Assembly: GCA_004555705.1 (NCBI GenBank)
Contig: SFHI01000011.1
Coordinates: 1 to 25,177 of the forward strand
Origin: Clostridiales bacterium
GTDB lineage: Bacteria > Bacillota > Clostridia > Oscillospirales > Oscillospiraceae
Direction: 5' to 3'
Length of the DNA: 25,177 nucleotides
Positions 1-7,061 of the stretch are shown one piece after another. The notes under the pieces are model-generated. The model was given only the letters and a program-made list of their open reading frames with translations. It was not told the origin of the DNA and ran no database searches. Position 1 is the first letter of the stretch. The number at the start of each line of letters is the position of its first letter. The position numbers and the translations under genes were made by a program.

Positions 1-117
1 AAATGTAACGATATCCGAATCTATCTTTTTAAATCGTCCCGAAGGGACTCCATAACTGTCCACTGTCAACTGTCCACTGTCAACTCGGGCAACAGCCCGA
101 CAAACACCAATTTGCCG
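1..117. repeat. Right end of a composite intergenic repeat, cut by the window edge
   Basis: Read left to right this holds a small hairpin (GTCCC-GAA-GGGAC, 36-48), a heptamer array (54-85, unit ACTGTCM), a short palindrome (CGGGC-AACA-GCCCG, 86-99) and the outer end CAAACACCAATTTGCCG (101-117). The same modules recur through the window in both orientations. The matching left end would lie before position 1. No gene is visible here. Confidence 0.75.
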
Positions 118-131
118 TTCTGATAACAATC

Positions 132-166
132 AAAAACCCCGGCGAACGGTTTGTTCGCCGGGGTTT
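132..166 (-). terminator. Intrinsic terminator of the degV-family gene
   Basis: A perfect 14-bp inverted repeat (134-147 with 153-166, stem AAACCCCGGCGAAC) has a 5-nt loop and, on the minus strand, runs into a T-rich stretch. It begins just past the stop codon of the minus-strand gene at 175-177, so it should end that transcript. Confidence 0.85.
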
Positions 167-174
167 GCGGTTTT

Positions 175-1020
175 TTACTTGCGCAGGAACAGGACGCCCA
201 GGCAGTTGGGGCCGCAGTGGCTGGAGATGGTGCAGCCGGCGGAGGTGACCAGAACCTCCCGGAAGGGCTGCAGCTCCTTTACAAGCGCCACGGCCTTGTC
301 CTCGATGTCCTGGGGCACGCCGGAGTGGGTGATGAAAATCCGGCCGCAGTCAATGTCCGTCCGGCCCTCCAGGCGGCCCCGGATGTAGGCCAGGATGGTC
401 TTTTCCATGGTGCCCCGGTATTTGCGGCCCACCTGCATTTTGCCGCCGATGACCTCGATTTCCGGCCGCAGCTTCATCAGGTTGGCGCCGAAGGCCGCCA
501 CGCCGGAGCAGCGGCCGCCCATGTGCAGGTACTCCAGGGTCTGGAGCACGAAGCTGACGTCCAGCTTGTCCCGGGCCTCCTCCAGGGCCTTCACGATCTC
601 CTGGGGGGATTTGCCCTGATCGGCCAGCTCCCGGGCGAGAAGCACCAGGTGGCCGCTGCCGGAGGACAGGTTCCGGCTGTCCACCACATAGACATTTCCC
701 ACCATCTGCGCTGCCAGGCAGGCATTCTGGTGGCTGGAGGAAAGCTCCGAGGACAGATTGATGTGGATCACCGTATCCCCCTGGGCCGTCAGGGAGCGGA
801 ACAGCTCCTCATATTCACCCACGGAGATGGCGGAGGTTTTGGGAAGGGAACCGGTGGCCGCGGCGTAGTCATAGATATCCTGGGGCTTGATGTTTACCCC
901 GTCCTGGCGGAAGTCATCCCCCAGGGAGATCCCCAGGGGCACCGGCTGTACCCGGTAGGTTTCGTAAAGGGAAGCGGTCAGGTCGCAGGTGGAGTCGCAG
1001 GTGATGCGGATGTTTGACAT
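175..1020 (-). CDS. DegV family fatty-acid-binding protein
   Basis: 281-residue protein of the DegV/FakB family. Members bind a long-chain fatty acid in the cytosol and present it to the fatty acid kinase FakA, feeding exogenous fatty acids into phospholipid synthesis. Visible landmarks are the N-terminal ITCDSTCDL (residues 6-14), the PKTSAIS loop (60-66, equivalent to the family's PxTSQPS ligand loop) and INLSSELSSS (87-96), which contains the conserved serine region; the length is typical. The frame stays open 40 codons further upstream, but that extension runs through intergenic repeat DNA. The ATG at 1018-1020 has AGGAGG just upstream on the minus strand and is taken as the start. The gene is monocistronic as far as can be seen and ends in a strong terminator. 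No FakA gene is in the window. Ligand preference cannot be read from the sequence. Confidence 0.93.
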   Translation of the reverse strand: MSNIRITCDSTCDLTASLYETYRVQPVPLGISLGDDFRQDGVNIKPQDIYDYAAATGSLPKTSAISVGEYEELFRSLTAQGDTVIHINLSSELSSSHQNACLAAQMVGNVYVVDSRNLSSGSGHLVLLARELADQGKSPQEIVKALEEARDKLDVSFVLQTLEYLHMGGRCSGVAAFGANLMKLRPEIEVIGGKMQVGRKYRGTMEKTILAYIRGRLEGRTDIDCGRIFITHSGVPQDIEDKAVALVKELQPFREVLVTSAGCTISSHCGPNCLGVLFLRK

Positions 1021-1070
1021 ATAGATCCTCCTAAGTATAAAGCCGGACGCCCGGCGGGGTATGAGGTGGA

Positions 1071-1423
1071 AGTGGACAGTTGACAGTGGAAAGTGGACAG
1101 TGAAGGAGTCCCTTCGGGACGATAAATAACAGGGCAACAAATTAGTGGTTGCCGCACGAAAATAGAACTGTCATTGCGAACCAGTCCGCAGACTGGTGTG
1201 GCAATCCCCCAACTTTTTCAGGACGGTTCGTTGGGGCGTTTGCCCGTTTTCTATACATTTCCCCTTTATCCGGGGGATTGCCACGCCAGTGTGCGCACTG
1301 GCTCGCAATGACAGGAAGCTTGGAAACGAAGCGTCAAACTCCCAATTTGCCGAGCAGCCGGATGTTTTGATCTATCGCGAAGCGATTCCTTAACTGTCCA
1401 CTGTCAACTTTCAACTGTCCATT
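1071..1423. repeat. Large nested inverted composite repeat (heptamer-hairpin-end-core-end-hairpin-heptamer)
   Basis: This fills the 413-bp gap between the two minus-strand genes. From outside in on both sides: heptamer arrays (1071-1101 and 1392-1423, in opposite orientation), small hairpins (GTCCC-TTC-GGGAC at 1108-1120; ATCGC-GAA-GCGAT at 1374-1386), degenerate outer ends (about 1135-1151 and 1335-1352) and a double-hairpin core (1168-1314). The core is 147 bp against 174-179 bp in the other copies and lacks their central GATTACCACCAA segment, so it carries an internal deletion. Short open frames here are repeat sequence and not genes. Confidence 0.85.
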
Positions 1424-1433
1424 GAATGAACGC

Positions 1434-2825
1434 TTACCGGATGTCCCCGTCGTCGAAGGGGTCGCCGCATTCGGGGCAGAATTTGGGGGGCTTGGTGGGG
1501 TCGCTGGGCTCCCAGCCGCACTTGTCGCAGCGGTACTGGGGCACCCCGGCGGGCTTCTTCGCGCCGCACTCGGAGCAGAACTTGCCCTTGTTCACCGCAC
1601 CGCAGGCGCAGGTCCAGCCGTTGGACACGGGCTTTTTGGTGCCGCACTCGGGGCAGAATTTCCCCGTGGCGGTGGCGCCGCAGGTGGGGCAGGTCCAGCT
1701 TCCGGCGGCTTTGGGCTCCGGCTTTTTGGTGCCGCACTCGGGGCAGAATTTCCCCCTGGCCGTGGCCCCGCAGGTGGGACACACCCAGCCGGGGACACTC
1801 TGCTGGGGCTGCTGGTACTGGGGCTGCTGATACTGAGGCTGCTGGTACTGGGCCTGGCCCATCATGCCAGCCATGTTCATACCCATAAAGCCGGTCATGG
1901 CGCCCTTCTCATTCTTGGCGGCGGATTTCATGGCCTCGGCCATGGCGCTGGTGCGCATGGCGTCCGCCATGCCGGGGGTCCGCAGGGCGGCGGTGCGCTG
2001 CAGCTCCTTGATGGCAGCCTCGTCCTCGGGGCTGGCGCTGACGCTGGACACGCCGAAGTTCACGATCTCCAATCCCCGCTGGCTGCGCCACTGGGCGGAG
2101 AGCACCTCGTTCAGGGCGGCGGCGATCTCGGTGGTGTGGGCCATGAGGGCGCTGTAGCGGATGCCCATGGCGGAAATCTTGGCAAAGGCAGGCGCGAGAG
2201 CCGTCAGCAGCTCACTTTTCAGCTGGCTGTCCAGCTGCTCCCGGGTGTAGTCGGCGGATACGTTGCCGCAGACATTCTTATAGAACAGCACCGGGTCGCA
2301 GATCCGGTAGGAATAGGTGCCGAAGCAGCGAAGCGACACCTCCATGTCCAGACCGATGTTGTTGTCCACCACCCGGAAGGGTACGGGGGTGGGGGTGCCG
2401 TATTTGTTGCCGATGATCTCCTTGGTGTTGAAGTAGTAGATGCGCTGATCCTTGGCAGGCTCCCCGCCGAAGGTGAAGCGCTTGACAAAGGACGCGAAGG
2501 ACTGCGAAACGCCTTCGTCCAGGTCGCCGGAGAAGATGGAGGGCTCGGTGGAGGCGTCGTAGGTGTATTCGCCGGGCTCGGCGGCAAACTCCGCGATGCG
2601 GCCCTGGTCCACGATCATCATGCACTGGCCGTCGGCCACCAGAATCACGGAGCCGGAGGTGATGATGTTATCCGTACCCTTTGTATTGGAGGAGCGGCTT
2701 CCGGCGCTCTTGCGGCCCTTTGTTGCGAGAACATTTGCGGGAATGGCGTCACAGCGGAAAAAGTCCTTCCATTGGTCCGCCAGAACGCCTCCGGCAGCAC
2801 CAAGAGCGGCTTTGATAAGTCCCAT
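1434..2825 (-). CDS. SPFH-domain protein with C-terminal zinc ribbons (YdjI-like)
   Basis: 463 residues. Residues about 1-290 form an SPFH/band-7-like region of the 'virion core protein' type, including the N-terminal KAALGAAGGVLADQWKDFF and the IITSGSVILVADGQ strand. Residues 280-322 are Ala/Met-rich, followed by a YQQPQ-repeat linker (327-341). The C-terminal tail carries four zinc ribbons: CPTC..CPEC (349-364), CPTC..CPEC (379-394), CAC..CSEC (406-420) and CDKC..CPEC (433-453). Bacillus subtilis YdjI, a relative with the same SPFH plus ribbon design, works with a PspA homologue in membrane stress; that role is transferred by analogy only, and no pspA lies nearby. The ATG has AAAGGAGA upstream. 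The ribbons are near-identical repeats (GKFCPECGTKKP twice), so they have probably duplicated. No terminator is obvious after the stop; repeat DNA follows at once. Confidence 0.88.
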   Translation of the reverse strand: MGLIKAALGAAGGVLADQWKDFFRCDAIPANVLATKGRKSAGSRSSNTKGTDNIITSGSVILVADGQCMMIVDQGRIAEFAAEPGEYTYDASTEPSIFSGDLDEGVSQSFASFVKRFTFGGEPAKDQRIYYFNTKEIIGNKYGTPTPVPFRVVDNNIGLDMEVSLRCFGTYSYRICDPVLFYKNVCGNVSADYTREQLDSQLKSELLTALAPAFAKISAMGIRYSALMAHTTEIAAALNEVLSAQWRSQRGLEIVNFGVSSVSASPEDEAAIKELQRTAALRTPGMADAMRTSAMAEAMKSAAKNEKGAMTGFMGMNMAGMMGQAQYQQPQYQQPQYQQPQQSVPGWVCPTCGATARGKFCPECGTKKPEPKAAGSWTCPTCGATATGKFCPECGTKKPVSNGWTCACGAVNKGKFCSECGAKKPAGVPQYRCDKCGWEPSDPTKPPKFCPECGDPFDDGDIR

Positions 2826-2886
2826 AGCTGACTCTCCTTTATGTTCAATTCTACCGGCTCATCAGAGGATACCGCCGGATATTATC

Positions 2887-2895
2887 ACTATAGCA
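2887..2895 (-). promoter_or_regulatory. Candidate extended -10 promoter of the SPFH gene
   Basis: On the minus strand the sequence reads TGCTATAGT, an extended -10 (TGn + TATAGT), about 60 bp before the ATG. No good -35 is present at the usual spacing, which fits an extended -10 promoter but keeps confidence modest. Confidence 0.4.
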
Positions 2896-2961
2896 GAAAA
2901 CAGGGGAAATTTCCACCCCCAACGCAAGTTTTTTTGAAAGGACGGCGGGGAATCCAGAACC

Positions 2962-3202
2962 CGGCAAATTGTTGTTTATCGGGCTGTGGCTCCGATTATC
3001 TGTCATTGCGAACCAGTCCGCAGACTGGTGTGGCAATCCCCCAGTTAGAAGGGAAATGTATCGACAATTGCCCTACAGAGTGGGGAAACGTTGCGATTTT
3101 TGGTGGTAATCGTTACCTGATTCCATTCATCCGGGGGATTGCCACGCCAGTGTGCGCACTGGCTCGCAATGACAGCAAAAACACTCAAACACCAATTTGC
3201 CG
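2962..3202. repeat. Composite intergenic repeat with double-hairpin core (copy 2)
   Basis: The outer ends CGGCAAATTGTTGTTTA (2962-2978) and CAAACACCAATTTGCCG (3186-3202) face each other around a 176-bp core (3000-3175). The core begins CTGTCATTGCGAACCAG and ends CTCGCAATGACAG. Its left arm hairpin is CCAGTC-CGCA-GACTGG (3013-3028). Its central segment is reversed (TTTTTGGTGGTAATCGTTACC) relative to the copies at 10289, 17912 and 20559. It lies between the divergent SPFH gene and the export operon. Confidence 0.88.
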
Positions 3203-3245
3203 CTTCGCTGGGCGTAAATTTAAGGAAATATTAAACTGGGGACAG

Positions 3246-3274
3246 TTGATTTTTGGGGGGAGTTTGTATATGAT
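3246..3274 (+). promoter_or_regulatory. Candidate sigma-A promoter of the export operon
   Basis: TTGATT (3246-3251) and TATGAT (3269-3274) are separated by 17 bp, matching the -35 and -10 consensus at 4/6 and 5/6. Transcription would begin near 3281, leaving about 40 nt of leader with GGAGG at 3307-3311 before the ATG at 3320. Confidence 0.6.
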
Positions 3275-3319
3275 TACTGGTAACAAAGCAATTACAAGAA
3301 GGTTACGGAGGAATGTAAA

Positions 3320-4624
3320 ATGAAGCTGAAAAAGTGGATTGGGGCGGTGCTGGCGCTGGGCCTGGTTTTTTCCCTCACAGGCTGCGGCGACAAGGGCCCC
3401 GCGGTATATGTCCAGAGCGTGAAAACCCTGGTGGAGCTGGGGGGCATCGGTGCGGAGGACCGGTTCGCGGGGCTGGTGGTCTCGGAGAACGTGGCGGAGA
3501 TTCAGCGGGACTCCGATAAGAACGTGGAGGAGCTGCTGGTCCGGGAGGGCGACGACGTGAAGGAGGGCCAGGAGCTGTTCCGCTATGACATGGAGCAGAT
3601 TCAGCTGATGCTGGACAAGCAGAAGCTGGAGCTGGAGCAGCTGAACGCCACCATCGACAGCCTCAAGGAGCAGATCGAGCAGCTGACCAAGGACCGGGAC
3701 CGGTCCTGGGGCACCCAGAAGCTGCAGTACACCGTCCAGATTCAGACCGCCGAGGTGGACCTGAAGGAGGCGGAGCTGAAGGTGCAGTCCAAGGAAGCGG
3801 AGATCGCCAAATCCGAGGAGGTTCTGGCCAACACCACCGTGGTATCCCCGGTGACGGGCCGAATCCAGTCCATCAACGAGTCGGGCACCGATGACCGGGG
3901 CAACCCGGCTCCCTACATCACCATCCAGCAGGCAGGCTCCTACCGGGTCAAGGGGATGCTGGGAGAGCTGCAGCGGGGCGGCATTATGGAAGGCACCCGG
4001 CTGAAGATCGTCTCCCGCACCGATGAAACCGCGGTCTGGTACGGCACCGTGACCCTGGTGGACTACGAAAACCCCAGCCAGGGCAGCGGCTACGAGATGT
4101 ACTCCGGCGTGAGCGTGGACTCCATGACCGCCGCCAGCCGGTATCCGTTCTATGTGGAGCTGGAGAACACCGAGGGCCTGATCCTGGGCCAGCACGTCTA
4201 CCTGATGCTGGACACCGGGGAGAAGAGCGGCGGTATGGCCCTCTCTGCCGGGTTTGTCACGGTGGAGGAGGACGGCTCCGCCTGGGTCTGGGCCGAGACC
4301 GGCCGGGGCCGCCTGGAGAAGCGGACGGTGACCCTGGGAGAATACGATCCCATGATGGATACCTATGAGATTCTGGACGGACTGACCACGGAGGACTACA
4401 TAGCCTTCCCCGATGAGGAGCTGTGCCATGAGGGCGCCTCCACCACCCATGAGGAAACCGAACCCACCGAGGGCGATTTTGACGAGCCCATGGGGGAGGA
4501 ATTCTACGGCGAAGAGGAGATGCTCCCTGAGGGGGAGATGCTCCCTGAGGGAGAGATGGAAATGCCGCCTGAGGGAGAAGCCGAGGCGCTTCCCGAGGAG
4601 TCCGGGGAAGGCGAGGTGGGCTAA
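3320..4624 (+). CDS. HlyD/MacA-like efflux adaptor, lipoprotein, first of two
   Basis: 434-residue periplasmic-adaptor-type subunit of a MacAB-like ABC exporter. The signal peptide ends in a lipobox (SLTGC, Cys22), so it should be a lipid-anchored extracytoplasmic protein. A split lipoyl/barrel-sandwich domain is visible (about 62-90 and 172-205, with SPVTGRIQSI at 176-185), with a coiled-coil hairpin between (92-170) and beta-barrel/membrane-proximal regions after. The last 65 residues are strongly acidic with repeats of MLPEGE (401-412), a tail not expected in MacA. It opens a four-gene operon; its TAA directly abuts the GTG of the ATPase. Adaptors of this family bridge substrate and permease outside the membrane; the exported substrate is unknown. 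Confidence 0.88.
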   Translation: MKLKKWIGAVLALGLVFSLTGCGDKGPAVYVQSVKTLVELGGIGAEDRFAGLVVSENVAEIQRDSDKNVEELLVREGDDVKEGQELFRYDMEQIQLMLDKQKLELEQLNATIDSLKEQIEQLTKDRDRSWGTQKLQYTVQIQTAEVDLKEAELKVQSKEAEIAKSEEVLANTTVVSPVTGRIQSINESGTDDRGNPAPYITIQQAGSYRVKGMLGELQRGGIMEGTRLKIVSRTDETAVWYGTVTLVDYENPSQGSGYEMYSGVSVDSMTAASRYPFYVELENTEGLILGQHVYLMLDTGEKSGGMALSAGFVTVEEDGSAWVWAETGRGRLEKRTVTLGEYDPMMDTYEILDGLTTEDYIAFPDEELCHEGASTTHEETEPTEGDFDEPMGEEFYGEEEMLPEGEMLPEGEMEMPPEGEAEALPEESGEGEVG

Positions 4625-5332
4625 GTGGCCATCCTGAAGCTGACCGACATCTGCAAGGACTACGCCCAGGGCAAGGAGCCTGTGCGGGTGCTGAAAAACG
4701 TGAACCTCACCGTGGAGAAGGGGGACTACATCGCCATCATGGGCCCCTCCGGCTCCGGAAAAACCACCCTGATGAATCTGATTGGCTGCCTGGATGTGCC
4801 CACCTCGGGAAGCTATGAGCTGGACGGCCGGGATTTGAAGGATTTGAGCGACGATGAGCTGGCGGAGGTGCGCAACAAGCACATCGGCTTTGTGTTCCAG
4901 TCCTTCCACCTGATGCCCAAGATGGACGCGGTGGACAATGTGGCGCTGCCCCTGCTGTACGCGAACGTGCCCCTGAAGGAGCGCAGGGCCAGGGCCGAGG
5001 AGGCGCTGAAGGCCGTGGGCCTGGAGGACCGGATTCACTTCCTGCCCAACCAGCTCTCCGGCGGCCAGTGCCAGCGGGTGGCCATCGCCCGGGCCATGGT
5101 GGGAAAGCCGGATATTCTCCTGGCGGACGAGCCCACCGGCGCGCTGGATTCCAAGTCCGGCACCCAGATTATGGAAATCTTCCGGAAGCTCAGCGACGAG
5201 GGCATGACCATTCTGATGATCACCCACGAGCTGAGGATCGCCCAGTGCGCCAAAAAAATCTACCACATTCTCGACGGCGTGCTGCGCACGGAGGAGGAAG
5301 GAGGCCCGGACCATGCGCAAGAAGCTGAATAA
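4625..5332 (+). CDS. ABC transporter ATP-binding protein, MacB/LolD type
   Basis: 235-residue cytoplasmic ATPase that powers the FtsX/MacB-type permease encoded two genes on. Motifs in order: Walker A GPSGSGKTT (40-48), Q-loop FQ (91-92), signature LSGGQCQR (144-151), Walker B ILLADEP (164-170), D-loop GALD (172-175) and switch His201. The start is GTG, directly after the stop of the first adaptor, with GAGGTGG about 8 nt upstream, so translation is probably coupled. The signature has Cys149 where most relatives have Gln (LSGGQQQR); this is unlikely to abolish activity. The last 20 nt overlap the second adaptor gene. Confidence 0.95.
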   Translation: MAILKLTDICKDYAQGKEPVRVLKNVNLTVEKGDYIAIMGPSGSGKTTLMNLIGCLDVPTSGSYELDGRDLKDLSDDELAEVRNKHIGFVFQSFHLMPKMDAVDNVALPLLYANVPLKERRARAEEALKAVGLEDRIHFLPNQLSGGQCQRVAIARAMVGKPDILLADEPTGALDSKSGTQIMEIFRKLSDEGMTILMITHELRIAQCAKKIYHILDGVLRTEEEGGPDHAQEAE

Positions 5333-7046
5333 GCGGAAAAAACTGCTGCTTACGGTGGTGTCCCTGGTGCTGGTCTGCGCCATCGGCGGCGGAATCTGGT
5401 TCTGGGTGTCCCGCTCCGGCGCGGAGCCGGTGGTGGTGTATCCCTTCCAGTATCTGGGCATGACCGAATATTGGGGCGACAGCCGGGAAACCTACGGCCC
5501 CGTCACCACGGACAAGATTCAGACCGTGTTCCTCTCCGACACCCAGACCGTCACCGAGGTGCTGGTAAAGGAGGGGGACACCGTGAAGAAGGGCGATGTG
5601 CTGATGCGCTTCGACACCACCCTCTCCGACCTGGCCCTGGAGCGCAAGCGGCTGGACGTGGAGAAGGTGAAGCTCCAGCTGGAGGAGGCCAAGGACCGGC
5701 TCCAGCAGATCAAGGCCATGCGGCCCATGGTGATTCCCACCGTGAAGCCGGATGCCGGTGAGGACGACGAGTCCCTGGGAAGAATGCTGGAGGGCTCCTA
5801 TGAGATATCCCAAAACGTCTCCTATGACGGAAGCTCCGAGAGCAGAGCCATGATCCTGTGGCTGAGCACCGGCGCCAGCCTGACGGACGCCATGCTGGAG
5901 GAGGCCCGGCAGGACGCCTGCTTTTTCCAGGAGCTGAACAGGCCCCTGCCGGAACCCGAAGAGGGGGAGGAGGGGGCTGAGGAAGGCTCCGGCGAAGGTT
6001 CCGGGGAAGGTTCCGGCGAAGGCTCCGGGGAAGGCTCCGGCGAGGGTTCCGGGGAAGGCTCCGGCGAGGGTTCCGGAGAAGGCTCCGGGGAAGCATCGGA
6101 GCCCATCGATGTCAGCCGCTTCTACCTGGTGGTGAAGGTGACCCAGGGCAACCGGATTCTGGGCCAGAAGGTCACCTGGCAGGGGCTGATTGTAAAGAAA
6201 TACGGCGACGGGAACTTTGGTCTCCAATTCTTCAGCCCCGGCAGCGTCCCAGACCATATGCTGGAGGAGGAAGCGGACGCGGAGGACGGCCCCGAAATCG
6301 ACTACGGCAGCGGCTATACCGTGGCCCAGATTGCCCAGATGCGCCAGGAGCAGGAGAAGAAAATCCAGCAGCTGGAGCTGGATCAGCGGATGGCCGAGGC
6401 GGAGTACAAAATCATGCAGCTGGAGGTCAGCGACGGAGCCGTCCGGGCCACCATTGACGGCACGGTGATCTCGGTGCTCAGTGAGGACGAGGCCAAGCGC
6501 TCCCAGCAGCCGGTGCTGAAGGTATCCGGAGGCGGCGGCTTCTACGTTCAGGGCGTGGTCAGCGAGCTGGAGATGGACTCCCTGGTCATCGGCCAGGAGG
6601 TCACGGTGAACGACTGGAACACCGGCATGATGTACACCGGCACCATCCACTCCATCGGCGACCTGCCCAGCAGCCGCGATGGCTACAACGGCATGAATAA
6701 CCCCAACGCCTCCTACTACCCCCTGATCGTGTTTGTGGACGGTTCCGCGGATTTGCAGGAGGGGCGCTATGTCAGCGTTCAGTATGCCTCCGGCACCAGC
6801 GAGAACGGCATCTACCTGGAAAACCCCTATCTGCGCACCGAGAACGGCAAGAGCTACGTCATGGTGCGCGGCGAAAACGGACGGCTGGAGCAGCGGTTCG
6901 TCACCACGGGCAAGTCCCTCTGGGGCAGCTACACCCAGGTGCTGTCGGGCCTGACGCAGGAGGACCTGATCGCCTTCCCCTACGGCAAGAATGTGAAGGC
7001 CGGAGCCCCCACCCGGGAGGGCGACCTGGGCGATCTGTACAGCTAG
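5313..7046 (+). CDS. HlyD-like efflux adaptor with a large hairpin-tip insert and (GSGE)9 repeat
   Basis: 577 residues, much longer than ordinary adaptors of about 350-450. One N-terminal membrane helix (about 11-31) follows a basic MRKKLNKRKK and there is no lipobox Cys, unlike the first adaptor. The lipoyl half-domain (76-102, LVKEGDTVKKGDVLMRFD) leads into an ascending coil (104-135). About 200 extra residues (136-333) intervene, including a small folded-looking segment, nine perfect GSGE units (225-260) and a second segment. The descending coil (336-372) and second lipoyl half (GAVRATIDGTVISVLS, 375-390) follow, then barrel regions. The gene overlaps the ATPase by 20 nt and precedes the permease by 15 nt, so it belongs to the same exporter. 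In Gram-negative pumps the hairpin tip docks on TolC; a Gram-positive has no TolC, so the insert must do something else. Its role is unknown. Confidence 0.85.
   Translation: MRKKLNKRKKLLLTVVSLVLVCAIGGGIWFWVSRSGAEPVVVYPFQYLGMTEYWGDSRETYGPVTTDKIQTVFLSDTQTVTEVLVKEGDTVKKGDVLMRFDTTLSDLALERKRLDVEKVKLQLEEAKDRLQQIKAMRPMVIPTVKPDAGEDDESLGRMLEGSYEISQNVSYDGSSESRAMILWLSTGASLTDAMLEEARQDACFFQELNRPLPEPEEGEEGAEEGSGEGSGEGSGEGSGEGSGEGSGEGSGEGSGEGSGEASEPIDVSRFYLVVKVTQGNRILGQKVTWQGLIVKKYGDGNFGLQFFSPGSVPDHMLEEEADAEDGPEIDYGSGYTVAQIAQMRQEQEKKIQQLELDQRMAEAEYKIMQLEVSDGAVRATIDGTVISVLSEDEAKRSQQPVLKVSGGGGFYVQGVVSELEMDSLVIGQEVTVNDWNTGMMYTGTIHSIGDLPSSRDGYNGMNNPNASYYPLIVFVDGSADLQEGRYVSVQYASGTSENGIYLENPYLRTENGKSYVMVRGENGRLEQRFVTTGKSLWGSYTQVLSGLTQEDLIAFPYGKNVKAGAPTREGDLGDLYS
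5985..6092 (+). repeat. In-frame 12-bp tandem repeat encoding (GSGE)9
   Basis: Nine consecutive 12-bp units encode Gly-Ser-Gly-Glu without interruption. The units vary only at synonymous third positions (GGC/GGT, GGC/GGG/GGA, GAA/GAG), so the peptide is conserved while the DNA has drifted. It forms a flexible acidic linker inside the second adaptor. Unit number may differ between strains. Confidence 0.95.
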
Positions 7047-7061
7047 AAAGGAGTGGATTCC

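Noticed and set aside
54..85. Heptamer arrays as CRISPR
   Set aside because: Units are 7 bp without spacers, and no cas genes are present.
1021..1140. 40-residue N-terminal extension of the DegV-family protein
   Set aside because: It is encoded by heptamer and hairpin repeat DNA, and the internal ATG has AGGAGG at the right distance and begins the conserved domain.
1149..1393. Short open frames inside the double-hairpin repeats (also near 2841-3323, 10051-10407, 20461-20793 and 22762-23055)
   Set aside because: They recur wherever the repeat occurs and reflect its sequence; different copies are open in different frames and none has a consistent start and ribosome site.
7053..7061. GTG start for the MacB-like permease
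   Set aside because: The GTG overlaps the AAAGGAG ribosome site; ATG 7062 has correct spacing and begins the conserved sequence.
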